DNA of 64,000 nt from WHSW01 sp033856255. Its GTDB lineage: Bacteria > Actinomycetota > Thermoleophilia > Solirubrobacterales > 70-9. Below are positions 31,788 through 40,079 of this stretch, piece by piece (position 1 is the first letter of the stretch; each line of letters starts with the position of its first letter). The stretch spans positions 1 to 64,000 of the forward strand of contig JAWVFH010000023.1 in the NCBI GenBank assembly GCA_033856255.1, written 5' to 3'. Under the pieces are notes generated by a model. It ran no database searches, was not told the DNA's origin, and saw only the letters and a program-made list of their open reading frames with translations. The position numbers and the translations under genes were made by a program.

Positions 31788-33446
31788 ATGAGGCGGTCGC
31801 CGGCCATGCTCGCGCTCCCGCTCGCGATCGTCGCGCTGGCAGCGACCGCGCCGGCTGCGCGCGCCGAGAATCCGGCCGACCAATCGCCGTTCGGCGGTCA
31901 GCTACCGCCGCCGCTGACCAAGCCCGCCTCGCCGAACGTGCCGCCGCCGGGCTTCGAGGTCTCGGCCGCCGAGGCGATCGAGATCGCGGCTGCGACCGAG
32001 GTCGTTCGCGACGAGCTGGCCGAGAGCCCGGGCGCGAAGCCGACGGCCTACGTGCGCGGCGATCGCTGGCAGGTCAGCTACAGGGACGGCGCCGCCGAGG
32101 TCGCCCAGGTGATCATCGACGGCGCCGACGGCTCGGTCGAGGAGGCGTGGCGCGACTTCCAGATCGAGACCCGCCTCGCCCGCGGCTACGACGGCGCGGT
32201 CGCTCAGCACGTCAACTCGCCCTGGATCTGGCTGCCCCTCTGCCTGCTCTTCGTCGCCCCGTTCTTCGATCCGCGGCGGCCGCTGCGCCTCCTGCACCTC
32301 GACCTGTTCGTCCTGCTCGGGCTCGGGATCTCGCTCTTCTTCTTCAACCGGGCCGAGATCACCGCCTCGGTCGCGCTCACCTATCCGGTGCTCGGCTACT
32401 TCCTGATCCGGATGCTGGTCGCCGGCCTGTGGCCGCGCGAGCGCGCGGGCCCGCTCCTGCCCGCGGTCTCCGTCCGCTGGCTCGTGATCGGCGTCGCGGT
32501 CCTGGCGGCCACGCGGATCGCGCTCAACGTGATCGACTCGCACGTGATCGACATCGGCATGGCAGGGGTCGTGGGAGCGGACCGGATCGGTCACGGGGAC
32601 CCGCTCTATGAGGGCGGCTTCTCGCTCGGCCTCGACCTCAAGGGCGACGTCTACGGGCCGGTGAACTACCTCTCCTACGTGCCCTTCGAGGTCGTCTTTC
32701 CGTGGGACGGCGTCTGGGATGCCGGCGTCGCGGCGGCCCACGCCGCCGCGATCGCCTTCGACCTCGCCTGCGTCGGCGGTCTGATCGCGCTCGGGCGGCG
32801 GCTGCGCGAGGGCGACGAGGGCCGGGCGCTCGGCTGGGCGCTTGCCTTCGCCTGGGTCGCCTGCCCGTGGACCCTGTACACGATGAATGCGAACGCCAAC
32901 GACGCGCTGATCGCGGCGCTCGGGATCGGCTCGCTGGTCGCGCTGCGCTCGGCCCCGGCGCGCGGTGTCTTCGTCGCCCTCGCCGCGGCCGCGAAGTTCG
33001 GGCCCGCGGTGCTGGCGCCGCTGTTCGCGACCGCCGGCTCCGAGCGCCGCTGGCGCGGCGCGCTCTGGTTCTCGCTCGCCTTCCTCGCGGTCGCCGCCGC
33101 GGTCACGATCCCGTTCATCCCCGACGGGGGCCTGAGGGAGATGTACGACCGCACGCTCGGCTACCAGGCGACGCGCAGCTCGCCGTTCAGCGTCTGGGGG
33201 CAGGTGCCGTCGCTGGACTTCCTCCAGTCCGTCGCCCGGGTGCTCGCGGTCGCGCTCGCGATCGGCGTCGCCTTCTACCCGCGGGTCAAGTCGCCGCTAC
33301 AGGTCGCCGCGCTGGCGGCCGCGGTGACGATCGCCGTCCAGCTCACCGCCAGCCACTGGTTCTACTTCTACGTCGTCTGGTTCCTGCCCTTCGCGCTCGT
33401 CGCGAGCTTCGCGAGCCAGTCGCGGATCGTGGCCCGAGACATCTAG
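31788..33446 (+). CDS. GT87/DUF2029-like polytopic membrane glycosyltransferase
   Basis: The 552-residue protein has a signal peptide, an extracytoplasmic domain of about 115 residues, and then about ten membrane helices. The loop GDPLYEGGF and YGPVNYLSYVPFE, plus AAAAKFGPAVLAP, are typical of GT-C polyprenyl-phosphate-mannose-using transferases (GT87). It probably mannosylates or otherwise glycosylates a cell-envelope acceptor. The -10-like TACGCT lies nine bases before the ATG. It overlaps the convergent gene by four bases. Confidence 0.75.
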   Translation: MRRSPAMLALPLAIVALAATAPAARAENPADQSPFGGQLPPPLTKPASPNVPPPGFEVSAAEAIEIAAATEVVRDELAESPGAKPTAYVRGDRWQVSYRDGAAEVAQVIIDGADGSVEEAWRDFQIETRLARGYDGAVAQHVNSPWIWLPLCLLFVAPFFDPRRPLRLLHLDLFVLLGLGISLFFFNRAEITASVALTYPVLGYFLIRMLVAGLWPRERAGPLLPAVSVRWLVIGVAVLAATRIALNVIDSHVIDIGMAGVVGADRIGHGDPLYEGGFSLGLDLKGDVYGPVNYLSYVPFEVVFPWDGVWDAGVAAAHAAAIAFDLACVGGLIALGRRLREGDEGRALGWALAFAWVACPWTLYTMNANANDALIAALGIGSLVALRSAPARGVFVALAAAAKFGPAVLAPLFATAGSERRWRGALWFSLAFLAVAAAVTIPFIPDGGLREMYDRTLGYQATRSSPFSVWGQVPSLDFLQSVARVLAVALAIGVAFYPRVKSPLQVAALAAAVTIAVQLTASHWFYFYVVWFLPFALVASFASQSRIVARDI

Positions 33447-33814
33447 CGGCAGTCGATGCCGAGGTCCTCGGCCACCCGGCGTGGGACCTCGTCGTAAAGG
33501 GCCGCACACTCGAAGTCGCTGCCGGCGGTGACGAACCGCCACCGGGCCCGGCGCCCTTCGCGCTGCTTCTTCTTCAGCAACGTGACTCCGTTGGCGGCGA
33601 AGGGCTCGCATCCCGGCCCGTCCTGCCAAGCGGCCGAGGCCCATTTCGGCTGCCTGGCGACGGTCGAGACGCGGATCTTGGCGCACTTTCTCGGCAGGTC
33701 GATCGCCCGTGCGATCGCCCGGCGCTCGTTCGGGCTCGGCGCGCTGTCCGCCGCGGCGCCGACCGCGCAGACCAGCGCTACGGCCGCCGCCAAGATCGCC
33801 GCTGACCTGATCAT
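33443..33814 (-). CDS. Small secreted protein of unknown function
   Basis: The 123-residue protein has a signal peptide (MIRSAAILAAAVALVCAVGAAADS) and a small domain with four cysteines. I do not recognise a family. The ATG overlaps the stop of the FAH-family gene (ATGA), and a -10-like TAGGCT lies seven bases upstream, so it may be expressed both ways. Confidence 0.65.
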   Translation of the reverse strand: MIRSAAILAAAVALVCAVGAAADSAPSPNERRAIARAIDLPRKCAKIRVSTVARQPKWASAAWQDGPGCEPFAANGVTLLKKKQREGRRARWRFVTAGSDFECAALYDEVPRRVAEDLGIDCR

Positions 33815-34653
33815 GATCGTGAGCCTATCCGGGTCCCCAGCCGTCCCAACTGCGGCGAGCTGACCACCACCTCGTCGCCGGGCTGCAGCCAGACGCTCGG
33901 ATTGCGAGCGCCGCCGACGCCGGCCGGCGTGCCGGTCGAGACGATGTCGCCGGGCTCGAGCGTCATCAGGCTCGAGAGGTGGGCGACCAGCTGCGGGATC
34001 GAGAAGACGAGCCCGGCCGTCGTGTCCTCCTGCATCCGCTCGCCGTTGAGGTCGAGGGCGATCCCGATCGCGTCGTGCGGCCCCGCCTCGTCGGGGGTGA
34101 CGATCGCCGGCCCGCACGGCGCCGAGCCGTCGAAGACCTTGCCCGGCATCCACTGCGGGGTCGCGAACTGCAGGTCGCGGGCGGAGAGGTCGTTGAGCAG
34201 GGTGTAGCCGGCCAGGTGGTCGATCGCGTCGGCCTCGGAGACATCGCGGGCCGTGCGTCCGACGACGAAGGCGACCTCGGCCTCGTAGTCGACCTTCTCG
34301 CTCGTGGCGGGCAGGGCCACGGTCTCGCCGTCCGCGCACAGCGCGTTGGCGAACTTGGCGAAGAAGGTCGGGCTCGCCGGCGGCTCGAGGCGCGCCTCGG
34401 CGGCGTGGTCGACGTAGTTGAGGCCGATGCCGATGATCTTCTGCGGGTCGGGAACGGGGGGCAGGAGCCGGACCTCGCCGAGCGCGATCGCCGGACCGTC
34501 CGCGTCGACGAGCTCACTGAGGCGCTCCGCGGCGAGCAGCTCGCGGACCGAGGTGCCTTCGCCGCCGATCGCATCCCAGGCGTCGACCAGCGAATCGCCC
34601 CGCAGCAGTCCGGCCCGCGGCCCGCGCTCCGACTCATAGGTCACCACTCGCAC
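33811..34653 (-). CDS. Fumarylacetoacetate hydrolase family protein
   Basis: The 280-residue protein has the FAH fold: an N-terminal domain, then GIGLNYVDHAAE, the metal ligands in VDYEAEVAFVVGR, NDLSARDLQ, and a C-terminal STGTPAGVGGARNPSVWLQPGDEV. Members hydrolyse or decarboxylate 2-oxo acids from aromatic breakdown, using Mg or Mn. The start GTG 34653 has TAGGCT eight bases upstream and no Shine-Dalgarno sequence. Confidence 0.9.
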   Translation of the reverse strand: MRVVTYESERGPRAGLLRGDSLVDAWDAIGGEGTSVRELLAAERLSELVDADGPAIALGEVRLLPPVPDPQKIIGIGLNYVDHAAEARLEPPASPTFFAKFANALCADGETVALPATSEKVDYEAEVAFVVGRTARDVSEADAIDHLAGYTLLNDLSARDLQFATPQWMPGKVFDGSAPCGPAIVTPDEAGPHDAIGIALDLNGERMQEDTTAGLVFSIPQLVAHLSSLMTLEPGDIVSTGTPAGVGGARNPSVWLQPGDEVVVSSPQLGRLGTRIGSRS

Positions 34654-34661
34654 GGTGCGAG

Positions 34662-34667
34662 AGCCTA
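34662..34667 (-). promoter_or_regulatory. -10 box of the FAH-family gene
   Basis: On the - strand TAGGCT is followed by eight bases and the GTG start, a leaderless layout. tRNA-Asp begins about 20 bases away on the other strand. Confidence 0.45.
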
Positions 34668-34688
34668 TCCCTAGAATCGATCCGCCCA

Positions 34689-34762
<74 letters not shown>

Positions 34763-34768
34763 TTCACC

Positions 34769-35524
34769 TCACTCCGGGTACTCGTCCTTGCGCCAGGCGC
34801 GGGGCTCGTCCGATGGCCCCTTCGGCGTCCGCTCGAGGAGGGAGCTGTAGTACGGGGCGACGAAGGGGTCGGGCGCCATCACCGTGTATGTGTGGTAGAC
34901 GACCCCGTCCTCGAGCGCGAAGGCGATCCAGCTCGGCCCCTCGCGGAGGCCGTCCTTGAGCTCCGCTCCGACCTGCTTCGACCAATCCTGCAGCCAGTCG
35001 GGCGGGTTGTCGATCATCTCCTTCACCTCGGGGATCTCCTGCGCCTGCTCCTCGGTCATCGCCAGTCCGAAGTCGAACGGGAAATCGCTTCCGTAGGTCG
35101 AGACGTAGGGGAACCGCCAGCCCATTCGCTCTTTGTACGCGGTCAGGCGGTCGATCGGCGCCCGCGAGAAGCAGATCAGGGTGATGTCGCGGTGGTTGAG
35201 GTGGAGCTCGGAGCCCTCGAGGCCGTCCGCCAGGTTCGTGCAGCCCGGGCAGGCGCCGACCGAGTAATCGGGCCCGTACATGACGTTGTAGGCGAGCAGC
35301 TGCGAGCGGCCGTCGAAGAGCTCGGCGAGCGTCTTCTTGCCGTCCTGCGTCTCGAACTCGTACTCCTTCTCGACCGGGACCCACGGCAGCTCCAGCCGCT
35401 TCTTCTTGATCTCCTCGTTTCGCCGCGCCTGCTCGTTTTCGAGCTTGGCGAGCTCGTCCCGGGCGGCGCGCCACTCCTCGCGCGTACCCGTCGTGTGCTC
35501 GGTCGTGCCTTGTGCCGGCGCCAT
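34769..35524 (-). CDS. DUF899 thioredoxin-like protein
   Basis: The 251-residue protein matches DUF899: REEWRAARDELAKLE at the start, then WVPVEKEYEFET, a thioredoxin-like CPGC in GACPGCTNLADGL, and RFPYVSTYGSDFPFDF. Members are cytosolic and thought to have a thioredoxin fold, with no proven reaction. AAAGGAG lies about ten bases before ATG 35524. An inverted repeat TGTCT-CTA-AGACA (35553-35565) sits in its promoter region. Confidence 0.85.
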   Translation of the reverse strand: MAPAQGTTEHTTGTREEWRAARDELAKLENEQARRNEEIKKKRLELPWVPVEKEYEFETQDGKKTLAELFDGRSQLLAYNVMYGPDYSVGACPGCTNLADGLEGSELHLNHRDITLICFSRAPIDRLTAYKERMGWRFPYVSTYGSDFPFDFGLAMTEEQAQEIPEVKEMIDNPPDWLQDWSKQVGAELKDGLREGPSWIAFALEDGVVYHTYTVMAPDPFVAPYYSSLLERTPKGPSDEPRAWRKDEYPE

Positions 35525-35572
35525 CTTGCATCGCTCCTTTTCGCTAGAGGCCTGTCTCTAAGACAACGGGGA

Positions 35573-35597
35573 CCCGCCGAACTAATCGCCCGGCGGG
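35573..35597 (-). terminator. Hairpin downstream of the VOC gene
   Basis: CCCGCCG (35573-35579) and CGGCGGG (35591-35597) form a seven-base stem with an 11-base loop. On the - strand it lies about 20 bases after the VOC stop and is followed by a moderately T-rich stretch. Confidence 0.5.
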
Positions 35598-35618
35598 CCC
35601 CCATGCAAACAAGTGTGC

Positions 35619-36506
35619 CTATGAGGCGCTGTCGGCGGCGCCCACCTGCGCGCCCAGGTCCTTGTTCTCGAGCACGAACTGGCTGGCGATGAAAGTCGCC
35701 CCCTGGGGATCGGAGACCACCGCCATCCGCACCCACGGCGCGTCGAACGGATCCACGATCACCTGTCCGCCGAGCTCCTTGACGCGCGCGGCGCTGGCAT
35801 CGGCGTCGTCGACCGCGAAGGTGACGTTCCAGTGCGGGGGGGTGTCGGGCTGGTCGTCTCCAATCGGGTTCAGGGCCGCGACCACGTCGACGAAGCCCTC
35901 CGGGCCGCCCATCTCGGCCATGTTCTCGCGCGTCCCCGGGGTGAGCTCCTCGAGGTGGTCGCCGTAGCCGGGCAGGGTCCACATCGAGGTGCCGCCGAGG
36001 TCGAGTGTCCCCCAGCCGAAGACCGCGCCGTAGAACGACTTCGCGCCCTCGATGTCACGGGTGTTGAGGCCGTTGAAGTTGACCGAGCCGTGCTCGTTGA
36101 CGATCGCCGATCCCCTGTGCTCCTTGGCCTGCCAGACGCTGAACACGGCGCCCTCGGGATCGGCGAACACGGCCATCCGCCCGGCGTCGAAGACGTCGGC
36201 CGGCTCCATGACCACGGTTCCGCCGGCTTCGCGGACCTTGGCCGCCGTCTCGTCGGCGCTCTCGACCCAGATGTAGGTGTTCCAAGCGACGGGGATCTCC
36301 TGTCCCTCCGGCGGGGAGCTGATCGCGCCGACGTCGCCGCCGCGGATCCGCCCGATCAGGTACTTGCCCGGGCCACCCTCCGCGATCACGTTCTCGAACT
36401 CCCAGCCGAACAGGCCGCCGTAGAAGTCCGCCGCGGCATCGGGGTCCGGCTGCGTGGTGTCGACCCAGCATGGAACTCCTGGGATATAGCCGTCTCGCTC
36501 GGGCAT
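35619..36506 (-). CDS. Two-domain VOC (glyoxalase/bleomycin-resistance fold) protein
   Basis: The 295-residue protein has two VOC repeats. The first starts GVPCWVDTTQPDPDAAADFYGGLFGW and ends MAVFADPEGAVFSVWQ; the second has GAKSFYGAVFGW and MAVVSDPQGATFIASQF. Such tandem VOC proteins bind or modify small organic molecules with a metal. ATG 36506 has GGGGAG upstream. It is divergent from a WYL-domain regulator, and a palindrome sits between the two starts. Confidence 0.85.
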   Translation of the reverse strand: MPERDGYIPGVPCWVDTTQPDPDAAADFYGGLFGWEFENVIAEGGPGKYLIGRIRGGDVGAISSPPEGQEIPVAWNTYIWVESADETAAKVREAGGTVVMEPADVFDAGRMAVFADPEGAVFSVWQAKEHRGSAIVNEHGSVNFNGLNTRDIEGAKSFYGAVFGWGTLDLGGTSMWTLPGYGDHLEELTPGTRENMAEMGGPEGFVDVVAALNPIGDDQPDTPPHWNVTFAVDDADASAARVKELGGQVIVDPFDAPWVRMAVVSDPQGATFIASQFVLENKDLGAQVGAADSAS

Positions 36507-36562
36507 CTTGGTGCTCCCCTTTCTCGTCGTTGACGGAAGCGGGGCCACCGTAAGCGCTATTT

Positions 36563-36579
36563 AGGTCAGGATCTGTCCT
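36563..36579. promoter_or_regulatory. Candidate operator between the VOC and WYL-regulator genes
   Basis: AGGTCAG-GAT-CTGTCCT is an inverted repeat with seven-base arms and one mismatched position, centred between divergent starts. Regulators of this kind often bind their own divergent promoter, so it is the likely site of the WYL protein. Confidence 0.45.
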
Positions 36580-36604
36580 CAATAGATACGAAGATGGAAT
36601 CCGC

Positions 36605-37573
36605 ATGAACGAGACCTCGAGCCGGCTGTTGCAGCTCCTCTCCCTGCTCCAGGGACGCCGCGATTGGACGGGGACCGAGCTCGCCGGAAGGCTCGAGGTC
36701 TCGGGCCGGACGATCCGCCGCGACGTCGAGCGGCTGCGCGACCTCGGCTATCCGGTCGAGTCCCTGACCGGGCCGGCCGGTGGATACCGGCTGCGCGCCG
36801 GCACCGCGATGCCTCCTCTGCTGCTCGATGACGAGGAGGCGATCGCGATCGCGGTCGGGCTGGGGACCGCCGCGCGCTCGTCGGTGACCGGGATCGAGGA
36901 GACCTCGGTCCGGGCCCTGGTCAAGCTCGAGCAGGTCCTGCCGGCCCATCTGCGCCGGCGGGTCGCCGCGCTCGGGTCGGCGATGATCGCGCCGCCCGGC
37001 AGCGGCCCTACCGTCGACCCGCAGCACCTGACCGCGATCGCCGCCGGGTGTCGCGACCGGGAGCGGATCCGCTTCGCCTACCGCCGCCGCGACGGCACCG
37101 AAAGCCGCCGGGAGGTCGAGCCCTACGCGGTGGTCAACCTCGGGCGCCGTTGGTACCTCGCGGCATGGGACTGCGGCCGCGAGGACTGGCGCACCTTCCG
37201 CATCGACCGGCTCTCGCGGCCCGCCTCGGCCGGCGTGCGCTTCCAGCCCCGCAAGCTGCCGGCCAAGGACGCCGCCTCGTACGTCGAGCGCAGCATCACC
37301 AGCAGGCCGACGCGATACCAGGCCAGGGTCACGCTCGCGGTCTCGGCCGAGGAGATCAGGGGGCGCGTCCCGACGTTCTGGGGAGGAACCGTCGAGCCCG
37401 TCGACGAGCACAGCTGCGTCTACCGCACCGGGGACGACGACCTCGGCTGGCTGGCGACCCGGATCGCGGGCCTGGGGGTCGACTTCGTCGTCGATCAGCC
37501 GCCTGAGCTGGCGGAGCACTTCCGCACTCTGGCGGCGCGGTTCGAGCGCGCGGCTAGTTCGGCGCCTGCCTGA
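36605..37573 (+). CDS. YafY-type HTH/WYL-domain transcriptional regulator
   Basis: The 322-residue protein has an N-terminal winged helix (LLQLLSLLQGRRDWTGTELAGRL truncated motif: WTGTELAGRLEVSGRTIRRD), the link GPAGGYRLRAG, a WYL domain (RRWYLAAWD, RTFRIDRLS) and the WCX C-terminus. WYL domains sense ligands, often nucleic acid or nucleotides. It probably controls the divergent VOC gene. The last 20 bases overlap the convergent membrane-protein gene. Confidence 0.87.
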   Translation: MNETSSRLLQLLSLLQGRRDWTGTELAGRLEVSGRTIRRDVERLRDLGYPVESLTGPAGGYRLRAGTAMPPLLLDDEEAIAIAVGLGTAARSSVTGIEETSVRALVKLEQVLPAHLRRRVAALGSAMIAPPGSGPTVDPQHLTAIAAGCRDRERIRFAYRRRDGTESRREVEPYAVVNLGRRWYLAAWDCGREDWRTFRIDRLSRPASAGVRFQPRKLPAKDAASYVERSITSRPTRYQARVTLAVSAEEIRGRVPTFWGGTVEPVDEHSCVYRTGDDDLGWLATRIAGLGVDFVVDQPPELAEHFRTLAARFERAASSAPA

Positions 37574-38222
37574 ACAGCGCGATGCTGAGCGCGAGCACCG
37601 CGACCAGCGTGGTGACGAGCGGCACGAGGAATCCGAGGAAGCCGTCAGCCGCGAAGGCTCCCGCGTCGGTGGCGACGACGCCGAAGCCGAGCGGTGCGGT
37701 GACCGCCGCCAGGGCGCAGAAGCCGGCAACCGGCGCCGGCACCGCCTTGTGGCGGTAGCCGACGACCGCCGTCGCCCCGAACAGCGCCGCGACCGCCGCG
37801 GCGGACGGACCCGCACACAGCAGCGCGAAGTCGTTGAGCGCCCGGGTCAGGTTGGGATCCACCTCGGCCGGGCGGAGGGCCGCGACCGCCGTCGCGGTCA
37901 TCGCCAGGAAGAAGAACACGATCACCCCGAGGCCGCCACCGTACGCGACCGCCGTCAGCCGGCCGTTGCCGCCCTCGGCCGCGCGCAGCGCGGCCTTGAG
38001 GCTGCCCAGGAACCAGAACAGGAACAGGACCGAGATGCTGACCAGCACGATCCCGGCCTGGATCCTGTCCTGATGGTCCGTGTAGTAGGTCTGCCAGTCA
38101 GTCGCCGAGGCGCTGACGTCCGGCAGGTCGGGCCCGATGAACGCGGCGAAACCGATCGTCGACAGGATCAGGTATGCGAACCCCGTAGCGGCACCCCAGC
38201 GAGCGTGGCGATCCTCTGGCAT
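37554..38222 (-). CDS. Polytopic membrane protein of unknown function
   Basis: The 222-residue protein has about six hydrophobic helices and a short loop SASATDWQTYYTDHQDRIQ after the first. The helix-and-loop order resembles DUF4386-like small membrane proteins, but the match is not secure. No catalytic motif is seen. It overlaps the WYL regulator gene by 20 bases on the opposite strand. Confidence 0.6.
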   Translation of the reverse strand: MPEDRHARWGAATGFAYLILSTIGFAAFIGPDLPDVSASATDWQTYYTDHQDRIQAGIVLVSISVLFLFWFLGSLKAALRAAEGGNGRLTAVAYGGGLGVIVFFFLAMTATAVAALRPAEVDPNLTRALNDFALLCAGPSAAAVAALFGATAVVGYRHKAVPAPVAGFCALAAVTAPLGFGVVATDAGAFAADGFLGFLVPLVTTLVAVLALSIALFRQAPN

Positions 38223-38304
38223 CGGGCCCTCCTCTCGCCACGCCAGCGGTTGCCGTGGCTTCGGTTGAGCCGATGCTCCACCAACCGCCGGACGCCTTTT
38301 GCGG

Positions 38305-38763
38305 CTAGCGGCCGAAGGTGCGCAGGAAGGCGGCGGCAGCGGCCGGCAGCGGCGTGATCAGCTCACGGACCTCGGCCAGGCCGGCGCGCAGCTCGGCGTC
38401 GCCGGCATCGATCGGCAGCATCGAGTCCTGGAGCTCGGCGATCCAGCGGTCTGCCTCGCCGGCGGCGGTCACCGCGCGCGTCACGAACACCTTCGCGCCC
38501 TGTGACGCCAGGCCCGCCGACGGCGATTCGCGGTCCGGCGCCTCGAGGCCGAACCGCCCGGCGAACTGCCCCCGCGTGCGCTTTGCCCGCCCATACGCCC
38601 GCTGCGCCGGGCGGAAGAGCTCGCTCTCGAGGCGGTCGGCGGTCGCGTCGTCGAGGTGCTCGTAGGCCTCGCCGAGGCACGCGGTCGCGAGCGCGAGCTG
38701 ATCGATCGCGGCGCCGAGGTCGGCGACGATCCGGGTCCGTGCTTCGGCGGTGCTGACGGCCAT
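38305..38763 (-). CDS. Helical protein of unknown function
   Basis: The 152-residue protein is predicted to be nearly all helix, with acidic and Ala-rich repeats and no signal peptide or membrane segment. I do not recognise a family. It lies 30 bases downstream of the ferritin gene in the same direction, so it could be co-transcribed and help ferritin function, which is inference. Confidence 0.6.
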   Translation of the reverse strand: MAVSTAEARTRIVADLGAAIDQLALATACLGEAYEHLDDATADRLESELFRPAQRAYGRAKRTRGQFAGRFGLEAPDRESPSAGLASQGAKVFVTRAVTAAGEADRWIAELQDSMLPIDAGDAELRAGLAEVRELITPLPAAAAAFLRTFGR

Positions 38764-38793
38764 CAGAGCAGGCTAGCCAGCCGATCGACTGAT

Positions 38794-39327
38794 CTAGGCG
38801 CCGCCGCCCGCCTCCGGCGGGGCGCCGCCCTCGCCGCCCTCGCCCGGGGCCTCGCGGGCGATGAAGTCCTCGACCAGCAGCAGGTTGTCGCCGGCGCGCT
38901 CGACCACGTTGAGCAGATCGGTCATCAGCGAGACCTCCTCGACCTGCTCCTTGACGAACCACTGCATGAACTGCTCGGCGCGGTAGTCCTTGCTCGTGCG
39001 GGCGAGCTCGAACAGCTTGTAGATCTCCTCGCCGACCCGCTTCTCCTGCTCGAGAGCCGACCGCACCGGGGTGACGTCGTCGGAGAACTTCGTCTCCTGG
39101 CCCTTGATGTCCGGGATCTGGACGGGCTCGTTCACGTCGAGCAGGTACTGGACCATCATCATCGCGTGGCTGCGCTCCTCGAGCGCTTGGCGGTAGAAGA
39201 ACGACGCCAGCCGGGGCAGGGTCTCGGAGTCGTAATGGACGGCGATCCCGATGTACTGCATCGCGGCGCTGAACTCGTTTGCGATCTGGTCGTTGAGCGC
39301 CGTCGCGAAGGTCCTCTTCTTGGCCAT
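38794..39327 (-). CDS. Ferritin (bacterial non-haem type)
   Basis: The 177-residue protein is a cytosolic ferritin that stores iron in a 24-subunit shell. The ferroxidase ligands are visible: E18 in IANEFSAAMQYI, E50/E51 and H54 in ALEERSHA, and glutamates in VKEQVEEVSLM. The last 20 residues are a Gly/Glu/Pro-rich tail that is not typical of FtnA. AAGGAG precedes the ATG. Two copper-protein genes lie immediately upstream. Confidence 0.92.
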   Translation of the reverse strand: MAKKRTFATALNDQIANEFSAAMQYIGIAVHYDSETLPRLASFFYRQALEERSHAMMMVQYLLDVNEPVQIPDIKGQETKFSDDVTPVRSALEQEKRVGEEIYKLFELARTSKDYRAEQFMQWFVKEQVEEVSLMTDLLNVVERAGDNLLLVEDFIAREAPGEGGEGGAPPEAGGGA

Positions 39328-39379
39328 CTGAGCTCCTTGTGAGTGGTCGGAAGGGCGAACCTAGCGAAAAGCGCAGGTT

Positions 39380-39395
39380 CGGCTTCCCGAAGCCG
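39380..39395 (-). terminator. Hairpin between the cupredoxin and ferritin genes
   Basis: CGGCTTC and GAAGCCG form seven-base arms with a two-base centre. On the - strand it follows the cupredoxin stop and is followed at a distance by TTTT, so it may separate the copper genes from ferritin. Confidence 0.45.
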
Positions 39396-39404
39396 GATGG
39401 CGGC

Positions 39405-40079
39405 TCAGCGCAGCGTCGCGGCGGCGGTGCTCTTGGCCGCGTTGCCCGAGGCGTCCTCCGCGGTCAGCGTCAGATCGAGCTCGACCTTGTGGGCGCCGCG
39501 CAGCAGGCGCTTGCCGCTCGCCGTCAGCCGCGCGGAAAGGCTGCCCGTGCCGGCCTCGAGCTTCGCTCGTCCCTTGGCGACCGTCGTCCGGCCGGCCGTC
39601 GCCACGGCGCTTACGGTCGCCGGCTCGTCGAGCTTCGTCCGCAGGTTGAGCGCGCCCGCCTGGAGCACCTCGGAGAGCTTGTGGTCGAGCGCCTTCACCG
39701 AGAGCTTCGGGGCCTTCATGTCGTGGCCCGCGTGGTCGCCGCCCGAGCCGCCGGCACCGACCGTCAGCGTTCCCTTCATGTAGGGATGGACCGAGCAGAG
39801 GAACTCATACACGCCCGGCGGCAGCGAGTCAGCGCCGGTCACCGGAACCTCCGAGCCCGCGCCGACGGTCTTCGACGCGAACAGGCCGGGCTCGACCGAG
39901 GTGACGTCGTGTGCGGCGACGTCCGGGTTGAGGAAGCTCAGCTTCTCGCCCGGCTGGATCGTCACGCTCGGGGTCAGGAAGCCCGAGGCGAGCGGGCCGG
40001 CAACCACCCGTTGATCGGCCTGCGCATTCGGAACGATCAGCAGGACTGCGACCGCGGTAGCCGAGATGAGCCGGCGCAT
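39405..40079 (-). CDS. Secreted cupredoxin with a C-terminal beta domain
   Basis: The 224-residue protein has a signal peptide (MRRLISATAVAVLLIVPNAQA), a cupredoxin domain with copper ligands His in AAHDVTS and Cys, His, Met in FLCSVHPYMKG, a His/Asp linker (GGDHAGHDMK), and a C-terminal beta domain like those on other secreted proteins here. The ATG shares one base with the stop of the copper protein upstream (TGATG), so the two are translated together and probably act as partners. Confidence 0.87.
   Translation of the reverse strand: MRRLISATAVAVLLIVPNAQADQRVVAGPLASGFLTPSVTIQPGEKLSFLNPDVAAHDVTSVEPGLFASKTVGAGSEVPVTGADSLPPGVYEFLCSVHPYMKGTLTVGAGGSGGDHAGHDMKAPKLSVKALDHKLSEVLQAGALNLRTKLDEPATVSAVATAGRTTVAKGRAKLEAGTGSLSARLTASGKRLLRGAHKVELDLTLTAEDASGNAAKSTAAATLR

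Noticed and set aside
35553..35565. TGTCT-CTA-AGACA as a regulator site before the DUF899 gene
   Set aside because: Five-base arms are short for a firm call and no regulator gene adjoins it; it is mentioned only in the gene entry.
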